Positions 9,819 to 18,955 of a stretch of 64,000 nucleotides of DNA are shown here, piece after piece. Source of the DNA: Lunularia cruciata (Eukaryota; Streptophyta; Marchantiopsida; Lunulariales; Lunulariaceae). The translations under genes and the position numbers were made by a program. Each line of letters begins with the position of its first letter. The first letter of the stretch is position 1. The stretch covers positions 17,064,974 through 17,128,973 of the forward strand of contig OX419757.1 of NCBI GenBank assembly GCA_948567375.1. Direction: 5' to 3'. The notes under the pieces were generated by a model. It saw nothing but the letters and a program-made list of their open reading frames with translations. It was not told the DNA's origin and searched no databases.

Positions 9819-11106
9819 TTGATTCGTTCCAATGGGATTGAAGGCTTGACCTATGCAAGTCTGCTTCACTTGCAAGGTATGATATCTAATCGAGGTTGTA
9901 GAATTTTGGTTGATTCTAGAAGTTTAGAGAATTGCATGTCTATGCAAGTAGCAAAGGAATTGGGTATTCCTATCAAGCCAGTGATTGGAAGTAGTTTGAT
10001 GATGGCGGATGGTAGAAAAGGTTCTGCATTCCGCACCTTGCATCTTGTTACCTTCAAGATTGGGAAGGAGTATTTGGAGTGTATGAGGTTTGTAGTGGCA
10101 CCTCTACACTATGATATCATTCTGGGTCTACCTTGGCTTGAATGTCATAAGGTTCAATTTGATTGGACCCGACGCCAAATTCAAGTACAACACCAAGGTA
10201 GGAATTTCCGATTAGGTTGTCTGGCACCTCTGAGTAAGACACCTAAGAATAGTCAGTCCCAAGATGGGAAGTTTGTTGAGAAGGTAGCCATAGAGCGAAT
10301 CTGGAAGGGAGATGAATCCCAAGATGGGAAGTTTGCCAAGAAGGCAACCATGGAGCAAGCTTGGAAGAGAGATAAGTCCCTAGAAGGGAATTTTGTTAAT
10401 GAAGCAGCCATAGAGCAAGCTTTGGAGGAAGATAAGTCTGTATTTGCGGTGTGGATCAAGCCGATTGCACAAGAACAATCTGAGGAAGGCCAAGTGCCGC
10501 ATCAAGCAATGGTTGATCAGATAGTTCAGGAGTTTGCAGATGTGTTTCTACATGATCTGCCAAAGAGATTACCCTCCGATCGAGGTATGCCCTTCAAGAT
10601 CGAGTTATTGCCAGGGAGTACTCTAATGAGTAGACCAATCTATCGGCTCTCACCAAAGGAGTTGGAGGAGTTGCAAACAACACTTACAGAGTTGTTGGAG
10701 AAGGATTTTATACAACAAAGTACCTCTCCTTGGGGAGCACCGGTACTATTTGTTCCAAAGAAGGATGGAGGACTTTGTTTCTGTATTGATTACCGTGGAC
10801 TCAATAAGCAAACCGTGAAGAATGCATATCCCTTGCCTCGGATTGATGACCTGCTTGATCAACTAAGTGGAGCAAGCTACTTTTCCAAGTTGGATCTTCA
10901 TAGCGGCTATTGGTAAATTCCTATTGAAGGAGAGGACGTGCAAAGACTGCTTTTTGCACAAGGTATGGACATTTTGAGTAGAGAGTTCTACCTTTCGGAC
11001 TCACTAATGCTCCAGCAGTCTTCATGGATCATATGGATCGGGTGTTGGAGGGACTATTGGATTGGTCCGTGGTGGTGTTCTTAGATGATATCTTAATCTA
11101 TAGGAC
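9819..11106 (+). pseudogene. A2 protease and first half of reverse transcriptase
   Basis: An open frame of 365 codons (9,819-10,916) then a TAA followed by continued homology to 11,106. The retropepsin core is [14 protein letters not shown] (canonical D-S/T-G has become DSR). Next come GLPWLE, a repeat linker, and RT motifs [43 protein letters not shown] and [10 protein letters not shown]. The catalytic [11 protein letters not shown] region ends at 11,106, where element C is inserted. The TAA after HSGYW fits CAA to TAA. The DSR change alone would inactivate the protease. Confidence 0.9.
10258..10437 (+). repeat. Three 60-bp (20-codon) tandem repeats between protease and RT in A2
   Basis: Three in-frame units of 20 residues, each with the pattern DGKF..KA.xEQA...DKS, lie between the protease end and the RT start. 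The homologous A1 array has four units (1,090-1,329). The units are charged and likely a flexible linker. Confidence 0.85.
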
Positions 11107-11798
11107 TGTGAGCCGGCCTGTCTCTCACTCAAGATGAACCTCTGATGGCTATTATGGTAGCACACCATGGACTAAGAAGACAAGGAACCCAAACTCCATC
11201 ACACTCCTCCAAGGCTAACACTCCAAGACTCAAGACATTGCTCACTAGAGAACTCAATGAGAGAGAGATAGTTGCAAATGAAAGGATGATGGGTACCTCC
11301 TCACCCCTTGTTTATATACTTGTGAAATAGTTACGTACCAAAGTTACTAATTACTGTAGTAACTCAAGTTACTAGACTAAAAGCCAAGTAAAGTCAAAAA
11401 GTAGAAAGGAATATCCATTCACATGGGCATATTCCCCTAAGCATGTGGTCTTATCTTGACCCAACCACTAAGTCAAGGATTCCTTCACATGGGCTATCCT
11501 TGGACTAAAGAAGAATCCAAAACAAAAAGGCTTGCGGGCCCAAGAGTTCTCAACTCTTTCCTCAAAGCCAAACACCTAGGAATAATACCAAGTCAACACA
11601 CTAAAATCCAAAATAGTGGTGCTCATCTTTTCTACTTCCTCTAAAGTAAGGTCCCCTCTATCTTAGCTATGACTAACTTTAGCTAACCATGACTAATATA
11701 GAACCATCCTTTATCTCTATATAAATAATATCTCTTAAGTACTTGTAATACTAAGCTTAATATCACAATACCATACACATGCACAAATGAGTGTTACA
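11107..11798 (-). repeat. 3' LTR of element C
   Basis: 692 bp; near-identical to 18,259-18,950, with differences seen at 11,114, 11,132 and in the catcacactcc segment, all transitions. AGTATATAAA on the minus strand at 11,311-11,320 is a candidate TATA box. Confidence 0.93.
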
Positions 11799-11812
11799 TT
11801 TACCCCCGGACT
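11799..11812 (-). other. Polypurine tract of element C
   Basis: The minus strand reads CCGGGGGTAAA directly before the TGTAACACTC start of the 3' LTR, the usual plus-strand priming tract of plant Gypsy elements. Confidence 0.75.
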
Positions 11813-12965
11813 AAGTTTTCACTTTGTCCTCAAAGTGAAGGTCTCTCTACCTTCTATGGTACATCTTCAACTTATCATGGTTAATCCTATCAAAGTGTCT
11901 TCCTCCCAACTCCTTGAGATCATAGGTGTAATTGCTCCACACCTTCTCCACTATGAAAGGTCCAAAGTACTTAGGCAAAAACTTCTTTTGCACTCTCTTG
12001 AATCGAATGGAATCAAACAACATTACCCAATCACCTTCTTTGAAAGTCTCCACCTTCTTCTTGCCTTGCCTCTTGTCATAGCTCTCCTTTTGTTTCCTTT
12101 GGGCTTGCTTCACTCAAACCATAGCAATTGCTCTTGCCTCTTCCAACTCCATGAGTTGATCCTTCCTTGACTTCTCTGCATCACCTTCTTGTGCTTTCTT
12201 CAATCTCATATGAATGCTTTGGAAGGTAGGAAGATCAAAGTGAATAGGTAAGGTAGACTCAATACCATACACCAATTGAAATGGAGAATATCCGGTGGAA
12301 GTTTTCATAGTTGTCCTATACTCCCACAAAACTGCATGAATCCTCTTGTCCCAATGATGTTTAGCCCCTTCCATTTCTGCATCTTTGGCCAACATCATGC
12401 ACAAGGTCTGATTGGTTCTCTCTGCCAAGCCATTGGAATTTGGCTTATAGGATGTAGTTACTCTATGAGTGATAGAGAAATGTCATAGCATGGCTGTAGT
12501 AATGCTTCATGTAAACTCTCCTCCTCTATCAAAAACCAACTCCAAAGGGCATCCAAACCTAGTGATAATGCGTTCATAAAGAAATCTACCCACTTCATCT
12601 TCATTCTTGTCCCTCAATGGTCTAGCCTCAACCCACTTGGTAAAGTAATCAGTAACTACCACAATGTACCGATTGTTCCTTGGGGTTCTATTGAGAGGAC
12701 CTACAAAATCAATTCCCTATTTCTCAAAAGGTCCTAGCAATGGAATTGATCTAAGTGGTGGAGTGGATGTAGACTTTCTAGCAAAAGCTTGACAAACATG
12801 ACAAGTTTTTCAATAATCAAGACAATCCTTTAAAATCCCTCTCCAATGGTAACCTACATCTAGAATCTTGAAAGCAGTCACCTTTCCTACAAAGTGTCCT
12901 CCACATACTAAACCTTCATGAAACTCCTTTATGAGTAGGATAGACTCTTCCTCACCCACTGCTCT
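11813..12965 (-). pseudogene. Element C integrase (zinc finger, catalytic core, GPF domain), several stops
   Basis: Minus strand from 12,965 down: an HHCC zinc-binding region ending CHVCQAF near 12,800, and the catalytic core with GIDFVGPLNRTPRNNRYI (first Asp). Next are YFTKWVEA, the second Asp region near 12,540, and NGLAERTNQTL carrying the catalytic Glu (12,430-12,400). A C-terminal GPF/Y-type module FGPFIVEKVWSNYTYDL lies at 11,990-11,900. No chromodomain follows. About six in-frame stops (for example at 12,963 and 12,117) interrupt it; the sites I checked are TGA or TAG that could come from CGA or CAG. The frame otherwise holds. Confidence 0.9.
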
Positions 12966-15017
12966 TCAAAGTAGACCATCTGCTCCTTGGTGAAAAAGAA
13001 TATTCTCCACCATTGTGTAAGGTCTAGATCTTGCTACAAGGGCCTTCCTCTCCCTAGCATGCATCCCTTTTGGATAGTTACCTCTTGTCACAAAATCCAC
13101 AATCTCCTTGTACTCCATTGGAACCTCTTGAGTGACTAAGATTGTCATGAGCTCCTCATCTGGGAAGGAATCATCCATTGGCTCATCTCCATCATGATCA
13201 TAGGCTCTTGATAACAAATCAGCATTTGCATGTTTCTTTCCTGGCCTATCCTCAATGGTGTAGTCATACTCAGATAAGAGTATCATCCACCTTGCTAGTC
13301 TCCCTTCAACATTAGGCTTGTTGAAGATGTACTTCAAAGCCTTGTGATCCATGACAATGGTGGCTTTCCCTCCAATCAAGTAGTATCTAAACTTCTTGAG
13401 ACCAAAGATCATTGCCAACCCTTCTCTCTCCGTGATAGAGTAGTTCTTCTCTGCTGAAACCATCTGCCTACTAGCATAAGCTATTGGATGATCATGCTCA
13501 TCTTGGTCTAATTGACTAAGAGTGCATCCTATAGCTACATTAGAAGCATCAGTGTAGAGGATGAAAGGCTTACTCCAATCAGGTTTAGCAAGAATTGGAG
13601 CTACAACAAGGAATTGCTTGAGCTCCTCAAAAGCTTTGAGAGCCTCCTTGTCCTCCAAAATCACCATGTAATCTACACCCTTCTTCATGTAGATGGTCAA
13701 TGCATAAGCTTTGTTGGAAAATGAGAAGATGAACCTCCTATAGTATCCAACCATCCCCAAGAATTGGCGTAACTTTGTCAAGCTTGAAGGGAATGGAAGG
13801 TCTGAGATTTTCCTCACCTTCTCAAGATCAACTGCTATTCCATCCTTAGAGATGATATGCCCCAAAAGTAGACCTTCTTCACATCCAAAAATGCACTTCT
13901 CTGGGTTGAGTGATGCATTTGCCTCATACAAGCATTGCAAGAATTTGATTAGGTGCTCAAAGTGCTCCTCCTTGCTCCAATAGACACAAAAGTCATCAAT
14001 GAAGTCTCTCACAAATTTCCCAATGAAAGGTTCAAATATCTTGTTCATGAACCGTTGGAATGTGGCTGGAGCATTGCAAAGCCCAAAAGGCATGACCTTG
14101 AAAGCATAAGTTCCCCAAGGTGTGGTGAACGTGGTGAGTTGTTGATGCTCTAGTGCAATCTTGATTTGGTTGTATCCACTATAACCATCTCCAAAACTGT
14201 ACCTCTCATGACCTGCAACCTCCTCCAAGATCTCATCAATGAATGGCAATGTGTAGTAGTCCTTCTTGGTAATAGCATTGAGCTTCTTGTAATCCACACA
14301 TACCCAAAGCTTGCCATTCTTTTTCTTCACAATGACAATTGGAGACACCCATTCTGAATTCTCCACCTCAAAGATAAATCCAGCCTCCTTGAGCTTATCA
14401 ATCTCCTCCTTCACAACCAAAGATATTGGTAGGCTAATGCGACATTGCTTTAAGCGGATTGGTCTTGGTGACTCCACCTCTATCTTGTGCTCCTCCAAGG
14501 TGACTTCCTTCAAATCCTTGTAACTAAAAGCAAACACATGGATGAACTTGCGGAAAATCTCCTCAACTCTCACCTTCTCCTCCTTGGTAACATTTGGACT
14601 ATACTTGAGGGTAGATAACCTTCTCTCTACCTCCTCAAGTGTCAATGGTGATTTATCTGGGTCCTTCAAAACCTCTGGCTTAGGTGAAAAATCCATATCA
14701 CACAAAGGATACACATCTAAATCAGATTCAGATTCATCCTCCTCCGTGGAAGTCTCCTCTTCCATGCTTGTGTCCACACCTGAAGCTCCTTCTTCAGAAT
14801 CTGATTCCCAATAATCAGAAGATGGTGTATCTGAATGTGAAGTGTTGGTGGTGTTAGTCACATGAACTGTGACTCTATGGTTTGATGGCCCAATCCTCAA
14901 GTACCCTTTGTGCCATCGATCAGTTGTGCGTGCTGCTCTCAACCATGGCCTCCCAAGAAGTAAGTCATAGCTTGAATCCTTCAAGACTTGGAAAGTCATG
15001 AGATTTTGAACTCCCAT
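12966..15017 (-). CDS. Element C protease end, reverse transcriptase and RNase H (683-codon open frame)
   Basis: A long uninterrupted frame. The N-terminus is the end of the retropepsin (SYDLLLGRPWLR), followed by an acidic spacer. The RT has WVSPIVIVKKKNGKLWVCVDY, FGDGYSGYNQI, MPFGLCNAPATFQRFMN and the catalytic FIDDFCVYW. This is FIDD rather than FLDD; the two aspartates are kept. RNase H follows with LYTDASNVAIGC, then AYASRQM and HKALKYIF. It ends with LARWMILLSEYDYTIEDRPGKKHANADLLSR, the usual link to integrase. A TGA ends it 5' of integrase. It is the best-preserved retroelement enzyme in the window, in keeping with the near-identical LTRs. Confidence 0.92.
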   Translation of the reverse strand: MGVQNLMTFQVLKDSSYDLLLGRPWLRAARTTDRWHKGYLRIGPSNHRVTVHVTNTTNTSHSDTPSSDYWESDSEEGASGVDTSMEEETSTEEDESESDLDVYPLCDMDFSPKPEVLKDPDKSPLTLEEVERRLSTLKYSPNVTKEEKVRVEEIFRKFIHVFAFSYKDLKEVTLEEHKIEVESPRPIRLKQCRISLPISLVVKEEIDKLKEAGFIFEVENSEWVSPIVIVKKKNGKLWVCVDYKKLNAITKKDYYTLPFIDEILEEVAGHERYSFGDGYSGYNQIKIALEHQQLTTFTTPWGTYAFKVMPFGLCNAPATFQRFMNKIFEPFIGKFVRDFIDDFCVYWSKEEHFEHLIKFLQCLYEANASLNPEKCIFGCEEGLLLGHIISKDGIAVDLEKVRKISDLPFPSSLTKLRQFLGMVGYYRRFIFSFSNKAYALTIYMKKGVDYMVILEDKEALKAFEELKQFLVVAPILAKPDWSKPFILYTDASNVAIGCTLSQLDQDEHDHPIAYASRQMVSAEKNYSITEREGLAMIFGLKKFRYYLIGGKATIVMDHKALKYIFNKPNVEGRLARWMILLSEYDYTIEDRPGKKHANADLLSRAYDHDGDEPMDDSFPDEELMTILVTQEVPMEYKEIVDFVTRGNYPKGMHARERKALVARSRPYTMVENILFHQGADGLL

Positions 15018-15019
15018 AA

Positions 15020-16670
15020 CTAAACTACCACTTTATCCATCACCCCTACTGGTCGAACTTGTTGCTTGTTTGCCATGCTCATCACAAATGTTGAAGGTCT
15101 TGAGGGTATCATACTCAACTTCTTCATCAACCTTTCTGACATGGCATTCACTGCTGATCCTCCATCAACCAATGCATCCTTGATGTTGTTACCATTCACT
15201 CTCACATCAATCTTGGAGGCATATTCACAAGCCTCCCATGGTGCTGGCTTGGCATCTACCACCCCCATTGATACCAAAACTTTTGCCTTCTTCTTCCTCT
15301 TGCTCCTTGTAGAACTCAAACCACCTCTAAGCTCCTTTCTCAAGGTAGGGTTCAAAGCAATTAATTGGCCACCTGTGATGTTAGCCTTGTGACTACCAAC
15401 ATCCTCCAACACATTGTAGTTCCATTGTTGCTTTGAGATCAAGATGTCCTCCATCCCCAACTTCTTCCTTGGAGTCTTTGTTGTTGATGGTGTTGAGATG
15501 CGAGTGCTCCTAGTAGACATAGGAGTATCCTTGCTTGAAGTAAATCCTTGAGAAGAGTGAACATCCTCTGCAAAACGAGCTCTCTTCTTCTCTTGGGCCA
15601 AAAGCTCCAAATTAAGACCCTTGGAGTTTGAGCACTCTCCCTTCTCATACTTACTCTCAACCACATCTATGGATGCTATCCCCTTACCTTTGTTGGGATT
15701 AGGAGCCACTTGAGTTTCACTACCTCCCTCTTTCCCTCTATTGGCTCCCTCATAATCCCTTCCTCCATGGTAAATGGAATTTGGGCAATTCCTTTGGATA
15801 TGGCCTCTTCCTCCACAACCAAAACAATTTCTATCATTGAAATTGTTGGCTGGTTGGCCTCCTCTATATGGATAGTTTCCATAACTCCTAGGCCCTCTCC
15901 CTACATTTTGATCCACTTCTCTCTTCTCCCATAGTTGCAGCACATTGATCTTGAGATCCGCAAGTTGTTCTGTGATGGTTTGGAGTGGATCTTTTGGTGG
16001 AGGTGCAAGAACTGGAGCAACTACTACTTGTGGTGCAACCCTTGTCACCAAAGTATCAGAAGTTCCACCATACTTGTAGCCTTGAGGAGGATGCACAACC
16101 TCCTTCACCACCAAATCACTCTCATCCCTTTCCAAACTCTCCTCCATACAAATTGCGATCTTGATAGCTTCAACCTTGGAAGAAGGTTTCTCATATCTCA
16201 CCTTGCTTCTAATTTTTGGTCTCAACCCTCTCACAAAATTCCTGGTGAGCATGGCCCCTATGCCAATCATTGTAGTCTCCACATCATCCCCACCCTTCCT
16301 CAACACTATGCAAAATCTGGACTCTAACTTTTCTACTCTTTCCACATAGACTCTCACTTTCTCTCCATCTCCTTGCTTGAGAAATATAACCTCACTCATC
16401 AATCTCTCATAACTCTCATCAGGAAGAAAGTTCTCAATGAGTGCTGAAGTCAAAGTCTCCCAAGACTCTTCTTCCCCCATCTCTCCTCTCTCTCTTTTGG
16501 TATTCTGACTCATACCATGTAAGTGCTGCATCCTCAAAGAAATCTGGTAATAATGAGGCCCACTCATTCTTCCTCCTCTCATTGTTTCCTATGCAAGCTC
16601 TCTTGAAGTCTCTCACAAAGGCCTCCACATCTTCTCCATCCTTGCCAAAGAAAACCGGAAGTTTCCCCAT
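15020..16670 (-). CDS. Element C gag and protease start, with one frameshift near its N-terminus
   Basis: The start is at 16,670 (MGKLPVFFGKDGEDVEAFVRDF). The frame shifts around 16,500 into a 520-codon frame (to 15,020) carrying the capsid (LIENFLPDESYERLMSEV) and a zinc knuckle CFGCGGRGHIQRNC near 15,830-15,790. The retropepsin active site ALVDGGSAVNAM is at about 15,180; DGG replaces the usual D-S/T-G. At 15,020 a stop forces a change of frame before the rest of the protease at 15,017. Because that break lies inside the protease domain, it is more likely a mutation than programmed frameshifting. Confidence 0.85.
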
Positions 16671-16903
16671 CTTAACCCCTCACTATCTTTCTTTTCTCTC
16701 AAATTTTTTTCTCTTTTCTTTTCTCTCACTCTATTACTAATAGAGTATATACATGACTAATACCATCTGAGAATAATCCACTCTAGGGAACACAAAAGGT
16801 TCAGGTTACTCCAAGATTTCTATAGCAACATCAAATCATAGAGTGCATATTAATCTAACTCTCATGGATAGTTTATCCATAAGTTGAAAGATTATCTCCA
16901 TCA

Positions 16904-17206
16904 CTAATCTTGAGAACTAGCTGATGAAGGTGGTAGTATTTCTGTAGCTGTACTAAGACTCTCTCCAAGATCCTTCACCAAAGTCTCCAAAAGTGATTTT
17001 ACTCCACTACACTCATGTCCTTTTGGAAGTCCTTCAACTCCACAAACCTCACACAACTCCTTGGTCTTAGATCTTCTTCCTCCTAATCTTGGTGAAGAAG
17101 GTCCAACATGTAAACCCAAGTCCAGTAAGCCTCTCCTTTCTCTCAATCTCTTGCTCTCAAAGGTCAATGGACATGAACTTGCCTTATGTCCCTTCTCTCC
17201 ACACAA
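16904..17206 (-). CDS. Leader ORF of element C with a CCHC zinc knuckle upstream of gag
   Basis: In the 1.6-kb leader between the 5' LTR and gag, on the same strand, an ORF of 100 codons starts MCGEKGHKASSCPL. With the preceding FC it makes a C-X2-C-X4-H-X4-C knuckle; a second Cys-rich group (CEVCGVEGLPKGHEC) follows. Upstream in-frame fragments continue to about 17,506. Most Gypsy elements have no separate knuckle protein 5' of gag. It could be an accessory nucleic-acid-binding ORF, or captured or duplicated gag sequence. Function unknown. Confidence 0.5.
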   Translation of the reverse strand: MCGEKGHKASSCPLTFESKRLRERRGLLDLGLHVGPSSPRLGGRRSKTKELCEVCGVEGLPKGHECSGVKSLLETLVKDLGESLSTATEILPPSSASSQD

Positions 17207-18046
17207 AAAGCACTTAGACTCACTCTTTCCTCCAAGTGGTGTAGTTTTTGGATCCTCTCAACACTCTCTTCAAATTCTATTGTAAACTCTCTTTTCCTCA
17301 AATCCACCCCTACAATCACCTCAAACCCTTGAGGAACCTTGCATAATCTCAATTTCCACTCTTGATGACACTCCATGTTCCCAAGATGAATCTAAACACT
17401 CAAACATGCTTTTTGTTGATCTCAAACTCCTCATGCATGAGATCTCCACTCTGCAGAATTGACCCTTCTTCCCAATGTCACTCAAATCTCCCAACCAGTA
17501 TGTCACAGTCCTCTGAAATTTGGCAAATTTGGCGTCCCTCCCTGCAAAATTTCAGATCTTTTCATCGAGCCATTTGGCCTAGACATCTTTCTATTCAGCA
17601 CCCATATTTCAGATTTGGTCTGAAAACCACCCCCTTCACTTTAAAAACTCATTTCTCCTTGTGCAAGAATGATCTCTTGCTAATTTTTGTGGCAGCAGGT
17701 AGGATACAATGCACTAAATTTTCTTGGAAATTTTTAGGACAATTCACTAAAAATTGAAGAAATGGCAAACTCTGTACAATTTTTGCAAAGAGCATGCAGT
17801 TTACAGCATGCTTTCTCATATAGATTTTTGCAGCATTGCGGGAGCACTTTACCCTATCAACTTTCAAAAATTCTAGCCCAGTGCGCATAAAAGCTCTCAC
17901 AATAATTTCAAGTGTGCTAACTGAAAGATAACCCAAGCTATCATGTGTAGAAATCTCAAGTCCAGATCTCAAACTTGAGATTTTGCCCAAAATCACCTTA
18001 ATCCCCAAAATCTGCAATCCACCTCACACAATCTCTCCAATTCCTC

Positions 18047-18280
18047 TCATGTGTACAAGACGTACAAAATCACCTCAAAGACATCATAATGAACTACAGG
18101 GTATACAAATGGATCTTGGTTCTCTAACATAAGTTCAGTCCTCTCTTCTCCTAATGTTCTCTCCAAGTGAGCTCTCATAGCCTCCTTCTGCCTAATGTAG
18201 AATTGAACACGGAACATTATCTTGCCTTCTAAAGAAGTCCCGACAACGGAACCAAAAATGTGAGCTGGCCTGTCTCTCAC
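18047..18280 (-). CDS. Short ORF at the start of element C's leader
   Basis: 77 codons beginning within the last bases of the 5' LTR (MRDRPAHIFGSVVG) and ending at 18,047. It contains a charged helix-like segment (EAMRAHLERTLGEERTELML). It overlaps the primer-binding region, so it may be a chance ORF. No homology recognised. Confidence 0.3.
   Translation of the reverse strand: MRDRPAHIFGSVVGTSLEGKIMFRVQFYIRQKEAMRAHLERTLGEERTELMLENQDPFVYPVVHYDVFEVILYVLYT
18239..18254 (-). other. Primer-binding site of element C (not iMet)
   Basis: The minus strand reads TGGTTCCGTTGTCGGG a few bases after the 5' LTR end. It resembles the TGGCGCCGTTGCCGGGG-type site of other plant Gypsy elements rather than the TGGTATCAGAGC site of families A and B. 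Confidence 0.6.
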
Positions 18281-18950
18281 TCAGGATGAACCTCTGATGG
18301 CTATTATGGTAGCACACCATGGACTAAGAAGACAAGGAACCCAAACTCCATCATACTCCTCCAAGGCTAACACTCCAAGACTCAAGACATTGCTCACTAG
18401 AGAACTCAATGAGAGAGAGATAGTTGCAAATGAAAGGATGATGGGTACCTCCTCACCCCTTGTTTATATACTTGTGAAATAGTTACGTACCAAAGTTACT
18501 AATTACTGTAGTAACTCAAGTTACTAGACTAAAAGCCAAGTAAAGTCAAAAAGTAGAAAGGAATATCCATTCACATGGGCATATTCCCCTAAGCATGTGG
18601 TCTTATCTTGACCCAACCACTAAGTCAAGGATTCCTTCACATGGGCTATCCTTGGACTAAAGAAGAATCCAAAACAAAAAGGCTTGCGGGCCCAAGAGTT
18701 CTCAACTCTTTCCTCAAAGCCAAACACCTAGGAATAATACCAAGTCAACACACTAAAATCCAAAATAGTGGTGCTCATCTTTTCTACTTCCTCTAAAGTA
18801 AGGTCCCCTCTATCTTAGCTATGACTAACTTTAGCTAACCATGACTAATATAGAACCATCCTTTATCTCTATATAAATAATATCTCTTAAGTACTTGTAA
18901 TACTAAGCTTAATATCACAATACCATACACATGCACAAATGAGTGTTACA
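18259..18950 (-). repeat. 5' LTR of element C
   Basis: 692 bp, paired with 11,107-11,798. In the element's orientation it starts TGTAACACTCATTTG at 18,950 and ends at 18,259. Confidence 0.93.
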
Positions 18951-18955
18951 AGACA

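Larger units (their letters stand above)
11107..18950 (-). mobile_element. Family C Ty3/Gypsy element, young and nearly intact, nested in A2
   Basis: Two 692-bp LTRs (11,107-11,798; 18,259-18,950), starting TGTGAG and ending GTGTTACA in plus reading, differ at only a few transitions that I can see. The element reads on the minus strand: LTR, primer site, 1.6-kb leader with ORFs, gag, protease, RT, RNase H, integrase, polypurine tract, LTR. It splits the A2 RT codon frame exactly (bases up to 11,106 join to bases after 18,950). The flanks are aggac and agac(a), an imperfect or overlapping target duplication. Confidence 0.93.

Noticed and set aside
15017..15023. Programmed gag-pol frameshift in element C
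   Set aside because: The frame change falls inside the protease domain at an in-frame stop, with no slippery heptamer seen; mutation is more likely.
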